Assembly (NCBI RefSeq): GCF_000403435.2
Contig: NZ_KE159709.1
Coordinates: 62,001 to 126,000, forward strand
Direction of reading: 5' to 3'
Source: Oscillibacter sp. 1-3
GTDB lineage: Bacteria; Bacillota; Clostridia; Oscillospirales; Oscillospiraceae
Length of the DNA: 64,000 nt
Shown piece after piece: positions 59,796-64,000 of the stretch (position 1 is the stretch's first letter; each line of letters opens with the position of its first letter). The position numbers and the translations under genes are program-made. The notes under the pieces are model-generated. The model searched no databases and was not told the origin of the DNA. It worked only from the letters and a program-made list of their open reading frames with translations.

Positions 59796-61382
59796 TTACA
59801 GGTTTGCAAAAACATCCACCTGCCGCTGCAGCTCGCCGACAATCTCCTGGTTCGTGTCCATGCCGGCAGTGATGCCCACCATGTCTCCGGCCAGAACGCG
59901 GGTGCTGTCGGTGACGCCGGTGACGCCGGAGACGGCGCCGTCCACCGCGCCGGAAATGCCGGAGATGGAGGCGGCGATCTCCGCCATGGCGGTGCGCAGG
60001 GTGTCCACCTGCCGGTTGAAGCCCTCCATAGAGCGCTCGATGTAGGCCGCGTCGTCCCGGTACTGCTGCCCGGACTGGACGGACCGCTCCAGCTGGGCCA
60101 GAAGTGCTGTGCCCAGGTAGTCCGCCAGCTCCTGGGCGCTGCCGGAGAGATAGCTCACCGCGCTGGTGACCACGCCGCTCACCGCCTGGATATGGCCGGC
60201 GGTCTCCGCGCAGGAGTCGGCCAGGCGGCGGATCTCCCGGGCCACCACGGCAAAGCCCCGTCCCGCCTCTCCGGCCCGGGAGGCCTCAATGGTGGCGTTG
60301 ACGGCGATCAGGTCCGTGGAGGAGGAGATGGAGAGGATGTCCTCGGTAAACGAGGCGATCTGCTCCACGCTCCGGCTCTTCTCAATGGCCTCGTTGAGCA
60401 CGGCCATGATCTCCTCTGTCCTGGCCCGCACCGCCTCCATCTCCGTCCGGGCGGAGCGCTCCATCTCCTCGGCCCGTCCCCGCATCTGTACGGAATAGGA
60501 GGTGATGGCGGAGCACTCCTCCGCCATGCTGACGGCCTCGTCCTGGGTGGCGGAGGCGCTGGAGCTGATGGAGGCGGTGTTTCCGGCAATCTCCTCCAGG
60601 GCGGCGGAGAGCCGCTCTGTCAGGCCGGAGAGGGCCCGGGCGCTGCCGCTGGAGGTGCGGGTCCGCTTCCGGACGTCGCCCACCACGCCGCTGATGCGCT
60701 GAGAGCTGTCCTGGAGCGTGCCCATGGCGTCCCGAATGGGGGCGATGACGTATTTCCGGATGATTCCCAGGGCCGCCCACACCAGTACAATGCCGGCGGC
60801 CAGTGTGGCGGCGCTGGTAATCAGGGAGATGATATAGACCCAGAGAAGGCGGTTCCGGGCTGCCTCCGCCTGGGCGGAGACGGAGGCGGAGAGGGCGTCC
60901 AGGCCTCCCTCGGCGGCGGCGCTCCGGCTGGAGACGTCCCCGTTGGCCATGGAGTAGGCCTCCTGTGTTTTGCTGTCGGCGCTGGCGCAGACCAGATAGA
61001 CCAGGGCGTGCTTGAAGGCGTCGTAGTCCTCCAGCAAAGCGCGGTAGACCGCTTCGTCCTCCTGGTCCACAAAGGTCTCGTAGTCTGCAAGTTTTTCGTC
61101 CAGCTCCTCCTCCTCCGCCTTGATCTCCTGGACCAGGCGGATCATGGTGGCGTGGTCCGCCGCTACGATGTGGCTGAGGGCAAGACGGTGGATGTCCATC
61201 ATGGAGCGGCGGATGTCCTCCAGCTTTGCCTCGCTGACCATGTACTCGTCCACAATGGTCCCGGCGTTGGCGTGGACGTTGTTGATGCTGAACACCGCCA
61301 GAAGATTGGACAGCAGCGTTACTATGCCCAGCAGGACGATGGGCAGGATCAGGCGCTGCTGAAGGGTGAGCTTTCCTTTCAT
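59796..61382 (-). CDS. Methyl-accepting chemotaxis protein (four-helix-bundle sensor)
   Basis: This 528-residue chemoreceptor has membrane helix 1 at about 9-30, an extracellular helical sensor of about 150 residues consistent with a 4HB_MCP fold, membrane helix 2 at about 183-208, no obvious full HAMP, then the cytoplasmic coiled coil. The signalling tip is divergent (STDLIAVNATIEASRAGEAGRGFAVVAREIRRLA, near 362-395). It starts 79 bases after the stop of a solute-binding protein on the same strand with no promoter between them, so the pair is probably cotranscribed. Ligand sensing through that binding protein is inferred. Confidence 0.92.
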   Translation of the reverse strand: MKGKLTLQQRLILPIVLLGIVTLLSNLLAVFSINNVHANAGTIVDEYMVSEAKLEDIRRSMMDIHRLALSHIVAADHATMIRLVQEIKAEEEELDEKLADYETFVDQEDEAVYRALLEDYDAFKHALVYLVCASADSKTQEAYSMANGDVSSRSAAAEGGLDALSASVSAQAEAARNRLLWVYIISLITSAATLAAGIVLVWAALGIIRKYVIAPIRDAMGTLQDSSQRISGVVGDVRKRTRTSSGSARALSGLTERLSAALEEIAGNTASISSSASATQDEAVSMAEECSAITSYSVQMRGRAEEMERSARTEMEAVRARTEEIMAVLNEAIEKSRSVEQIASFTEDILSISSSTDLIAVNATIEASRAGEAGRGFAVVAREIRRLADSCAETAGHIQAVSGVVTSAVSYLSGSAQELADYLGTALLAQLERSVQSGQQYRDDAAYIERSMEGFNRQVDTLRTAMAEIAASISGISGAVDGAVSGVTGVTDSTRVLAGDMVGITAGMDTNQEIVGELQRQVDVFANL

Positions 61383-61461
61383 TATGACTCCTCCAAAGAA
61401 CTGATACCTGTATTTACAGCCGTTGAGGGCCGGTTTCGCAGGGCTGGGGGCGGAATAAGCG

Positions 61462-62697
61462 CTACCGTGCGGTCACGCCCTCCACCATGCGGTCCAGCTG
61501 GGCCTGCAAGGATGTGCCGGAGGGATTTCCCTGGGCGCAGCTGCCGGCAAATTCCGCCACCGGGTCCCAGAACTTGCCGCCCACCCGCTGGAGCTGGGAG
61601 AACTCCGACTGGGCCAGCAGCGCCGCGATGGCGGGGGACGCCTGCACCTCCGGGGAGGCGGCGGCGCTGGCGTTGGCGGGGCCCTGTCCCCGCAGCTGGA
61701 AGCGGAGGCGCTGGTTTTCCTCGCTGGTGATCCACTCCGCCAGCCGCGCGGCCCACTGGGGGTGCCTGGAGTAGGCGTTCACGCCGATGAGCTTGCAGCC
61801 GGAGAAGGAGGCCATCTGAATCTGCCGTCCGGCGCAGGTGTAGGTGGGCAGCTTGGCGGCTCCGGCGTTTTCGCCCCAGGCCTCTTGAACCGCCACCGCG
61901 TTCCACACGCCGCTGATCCCCGCGATAACGGAGCCGTCCCGCACGCCCTCCAGGAACTCCGTGTCCGTCCGGTTGGAGAAACCCGGGCTGGCGGCTGCGG
62001 CCAGCATGGCTTGGGCGACGTCGATGCCGGTGACGGGACCCTCCGTGCTGTTCCAGGTGCAGTAGTTGGTGAGGCCGTCGTCGTTCAGGCCGATCTCCAG
62101 GCCGGTGTTGCCGAAGAAGGAGTAGACGTACCAGGCGGAGGACCAGTCCATGGCCACCAGCCGCCCGGCATTGGCGGCGGCCGCCAGCATCCGGTCCAGG
62201 CTCTGTACGTCCTCCTCGGAGAGGTAGGCCTTGTTGTAGTAGAGAAAATAGCCGTTGTCCGCCGTCAGCGGGTAGGCGTAGAGGGTGTCTCCCACGCTGG
62301 CGGCGTCCGCCGCAGCGGAGAGACTGGCGGCGCGGATTTCCTCGGCGTTTTCGATGGGGTCCAGCCCGCCGGCGGCCGCCAGGGCGGACACCTGGTCGTC
62401 GGCAAAGGCGAATACGTCCGCGCCTTTCTCCAAATCGCCCAGCAGGGCGTCTTTGCAGCTGGATTCGCTCTGGGGCTGGTATGTAATGCGGAAGGCGGCC
62501 TCCCCGGCATAGCGGGCCTGGAAGGACGTGAAGATCTCCTGGAGAAGGGCTTCATCCTCCTCGGCGCCCCATACGGTCAGCTCGACGGTCTCGATTTCTC
62601 TGCCGCTGTCTGCCGGCGCCGGCGGCGCCTCCTTGCAGGCGGTCAGAGAGACAAGCATCCCCATAGACAATAGCAGGGACAAAAGGTTCTTTTTCAT
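61462..62697 (-). CDS. Orphan extracellular solute-binding lipoprotein (sugar type)
   Basis: This 411-residue binding protein of the MalE-like family has a lipobox (VSLTAC, Cys21). Typical features: YGPL-like YPLTADNGYFLYYNKAYLSEEDV near 130-152, a GVWNAVAVQEAWGENA segment near 267-282 and CKLIGVNAYSRHP near 302-314. The start at 62697 is chosen as the first residue of the signal peptide; longer frames lack a site. No permease or ATPase is near. It heads an operon with the chemoreceptor downstream. Confidence 0.88.
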   Translation of the reverse strand: MKKNLLSLLLSMGMLVSLTACKEAPPAPADSGREIETVELTVWGAEEDEALLQEIFTSFQARYAGEAAFRITYQPQSESSCKDALLGDLEKGADVFAFADDQVSALAAAGGLDPIENAEEIRAASLSAAADAASVGDTLYAYPLTADNGYFLYYNKAYLSEEDVQSLDRMLAAAANAGRLVAMDWSSAWYVYSFFGNTGLEIGLNDDGLTNYCTWNSTEGPVTGIDVAQAMLAAAASPGFSNRTDTEFLEGVRDGSVIAGISGVWNAVAVQEAWGENAGAAKLPTYTCAGRQIQMASFSGCKLIGVNAYSRHPQWAARLAEWITSEENQRLRFQLRGQGPANASAAASPEVQASPAIAALLAQSEFSQLQRVGGKFWDPVAEFAGSCAQGNPSGTSLQAQLDRMVEGVTAR

Positions 62698-62776
62698 AGT
62701 GTTAGGCCCCCTGATGATTCCGGTGGCCGGGACGGCGATGCGGGCCGCTCCCGGGTGCCACGGCTGATTTTGGATC

Positions 62777-62805
62777 ATTATAGCATTTTCCCTTTTTTTT
62801 GGCAA
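62777..62805 (-). promoter_or_regulatory. Promoter of the binding-protein/chemoreceptor operon
   Basis: On the minus strand TTGCCA (62805-62800) and TATAAT (62782-62777) are 17 bases apart, about 80 bases before the binding-protein start. Confidence 0.7.
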
Positions 62806-62816
62806 CCTGTTTCGGG

Positions 62817-63227
62817 TCAGATCAAAATCCCCTCGCAGTGGTCGATCTCATGCTGGATGATCTCCGCCGTCCAGCCGGTGAATGTCTTGATCCTGTCCTG
62901 AAACAGCTCGTTTTGGTACCGCACCTTGATGGTCTGCCAGCGCCGGGTTTTCCGGGTTCCGGGAAGGGAAAGGCACCCCTCCTCCGCCTCGTAGGGACCG
63001 GATTCCCGAATAATCTCCGGGTTGAACATCACCATGTCCTCTCCCTCGTTTTCAAACACGATCACCCGCCGGTTTACGCCAATCATGTTGGCCGCCATGC
63101 CGACGCACTCCTCCCGGTGGGCGGCCAGCGTGTCCAGCAGGTCCCGGGCCGTCTCCAAGTCATCCAGCCCGGCGGGCTCTGCTCTCTGGCTTAGAAAGGA
63201 TGTATCCCGCACGATTTGCCGTATCAT
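62817..63227 (-). CDS. Peptide deformylase-like protein
   Basis: This 136-residue protein of the peptide deformylase family would remove formyl groups from nascent proteins using a metal. Motif II is EGCLSLPG (near 88-95) and motif III HEIDHCEG (near 126-133), giving a Cys/His/His metal site. Motif I reads CVGMAANMIG, where the usual Gln of AxQIG is replaced by Met. It is shorter than standard Def (about 150-190). The start at 63227 follows GGAG. It may be an accessory deformylase with altered activity. Confidence 0.8.
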   Translation of the reverse strand: MIRQIVRDTSFLSQRAEPAGLDDLETARDLLDTLAAHREECVGMAANMIGVNRRVIVFENEGEDMVMFNPEIIRESGPYEAEEGCLSLPGTRKTRRWQTIKVRYQNELFQDRIKTFTGWTAEIIQHEIDHCEGILI

Positions 63228-63402
63228 CCGCATCACTCCGTTTTCTCTCTTGTGTGCCTCGCTGTGCCGGCGCGCCGGCAGGACAGCGGGCGGCTGTATC
63301 CTGAACATACAGTTTACTCCAACAGCGGAAATATTTCAATCCGCACCCGGGGGTTCTTTTGAAGAAAAGCCGGGCGCGGTTCGGGCGGCTCTGTGAAAAG
63401 CC

Positions 63403-63432
63403 TTGAGGCGGGAGGGGCGCGTGTGGTATAAT
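63403..63432 (+). promoter_or_regulatory. Promoter at the right edge
   Basis: TTGAGG (63403-63408) and TATAAT (63427-63432) are 18 bases apart, 32 bases before the 38-aa frame. Confidence 0.6.
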
Positions 63433-63464
63433 CGGAGCAGTAAATCGGAATTTTCGGAGGACTT

Positions 63465-63581
63465 ATGAAAAGTGTGTTGACTATAAGCGCAGATAGTGAA
63501 GTAAGTGTGTTCAGAGTTCCGGATGGAGCTGCAGATAACCTTTTTCGAACAGGGCCTGATCGCTGCGGGAGGACGGTATGA
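63465..63581 (+). CDS. Short 38-aa ORF, possibly truncated gene
   Basis: A 38-residue frame with GGAGG 4 bases upstream and a promoter just before it. Its first 25 residues (MKSVLTISADSEVSVFRVPDGAADN) read like a protein start. The last part (RTGPDRCGRTV) looks like random frame, so a frameshift or deletion probably removed the rest. Its stop overlaps the start of the next gene (ATGA), so it may still act as a translational leader. Confidence 0.5.
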   Translation: MKSVLTISADSEVSVFRVPDGAADNLFRTGPDRCGRTV

Positions 63582-64000
63582 CGGGATTTCAGATAGCAGG
63601 CGCGGGAATTTATCTGTTGTTTTACGGATGCTATCTCACGAAGATGGCCGCGCAGAGAAAAAGAGGAATTGAGACGGACCAGATGGGCAAGGGAAAAACC
63701 GGGTCCGCAAAGGTTATAGAATCAGCGATGAAGGCCGCCGCGTATGGGGCCGCTGCGGCGGAGATCGTCAGCATCATTTTGGATACAGGCCGCTTTGCGC
63801 CGCCTGTCAGAATTGCGGGAGCGCTTGCGGGCGGAGCCGGCGCCGCTGTGTTTATCGCCTCAGTTTTGACTATGAAGGACAGCTGGAGAGCGGGTGTTTC
63901 CAGAGCGGAAAAGACGGCGCTTGTCACAGAGGGTATTTACCGGATCAGCCGGAATCCGGCTTTTCTGGGATTTGACCTTGTGTACATAGGGCTTGGGGTG
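63578..64000 (+). CDS. Isoprenylcysteine carboxyl methyltransferase-family protein (partial)
   Basis: An open frame begins at ATG 63578 (GGGAGG just upstream) and runs off the end of the window, giving 141 residues. It contains several membrane helices (about 4-20, 48-64 and 70-90) and ends in the ICMT/PEMT signature: SWRAGVSRAEKTALVTEGIYRISRNPAFLGF. The family is integral-membrane methyltransferases of unclear substrate in bacteria. The catalytic C-terminal part lies outside the window. Confidence 0.8.
   Translation, partial: MTGFQIAGAGIYLLFYGCYLTKMAAQRKRGIETDQMGKGKTGSAKVIESAMKAAAYGAAAAEIVSIILDTGRFAPPVRIAGALAGGAGAAVFIASVLTMKDSWRAGVSRAEKTALVTEGIYRISRNPAFLGFDLVYIGLGV

Noticed and set aside
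59727-61730. 667-codon open frame on the plus strand
   Set aside because: It is antisense to the MCP and binding-protein genes, with Gly/His/Val-rich shadow composition and no recognisable domain.
1-64000. CRISPR array, prophage or insertion sequence
   Set aside because: No spaced direct repeats, transposase, integrase or phage structural genes were seen in any frame.

Overview
The window is about 64 kb of GC-rich DNA. Divergent and convergent operons are separated by rho-independent terminators, Shine-Dalgarno sites are strong (AGGAGG-like), and GTG and TTG starts are frequent. It carries spoIVB and spo0A, a meso-DAP-type murE, the mraZ-to-ftsZ division cluster, MCP chemoreceptors and YesMN-type sugar regulators. 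Together these point to a motile, spore-forming, high-GC Clostridia of the Oscillospiraceae type (Flavonifractor, Lawsonibacter or Oscillibacter-like). The genus is inference; the sporulation and cell-wall genes are seen directly.

Region by region. 1-3457 is the end of an L-arabinose operon: FGGY kinase tail, araA, araD, galM. 3850-14576 is a second sugar locus: a YesMN two-component pair diverges from a binding-protein/permease/permease transporter followed by a Gfo/Idh/MocA dehydrogenase, an IolE/MocC-like isomerase, a NagB-like deaminase and a PfkB-like kinase. This set would suit an amino-sugar or amino-inositol. 15074-21819 holds a chemoreceptor, a solute-binding lipoprotein fused to a 5'-nucleotidase C-terminal-like domain, and a hybrid histidine kinase, with no permease. 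21920-25363 contains small unknowns, a GNAT enzyme and an overlapping nuclease/exonuclease trio. 25396-29884 is a TetR-controlled MacAB-like export operon whose palindromic operator covers its own promoter. 30031-31361 is an ECF sigma/RsiV-like pair. 31516-34105 has a two-gene SUF-like minimal Fe-S system (SmsC/SmsB type) and a ferritin-like protein. 34181-40465 is housekeeping: DUF2461, SUKH-like, HD hydrolase, membrane protein, FakA-like and Asp23-like, rsmD, coaD and a coiled-coil protein.

40883-54435 is the division and cell-wall cluster mraZ-rsmH-ftsL-pbp-murE-mraY-ftsW-murG-murA-ftsQ-ftsZ. It lacks murD and murF at their usual places. It is followed by spoIVB, an intruding Nudix gene on the opposite strand, decayed small ORFs, and spo0A. 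After a 920-base structured but gene-less stretch come a NagD-like phosphatase, a binding-protein/chemoreceptor operon on the minus strand, a peptide deformylase-like gene and the start of an isoprenylcysteine methyltransferase-family gene.

The most distinctive signals are: (1) two copies of a roughly 160-base imperfect inverted-repeat element, each abutting the stop codon of the gene before it (pfkB-like and ftsZ); (2) the binding protein/5'-nucleotidase-C fusion beside a hybrid kinase; (3) binding proteins paired with sensors rather than permeases; (4) the MocA/MocC/deaminase/kinase catabolic cassette; and (5) well-placed operators: a 45-base palindrome before tetR, a perfect 8+8 inverted repeat before the sugar operon, and MraZ-box repeats. 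No CRISPR array, rRNA, tRNA, transposase or phage gene was seen.
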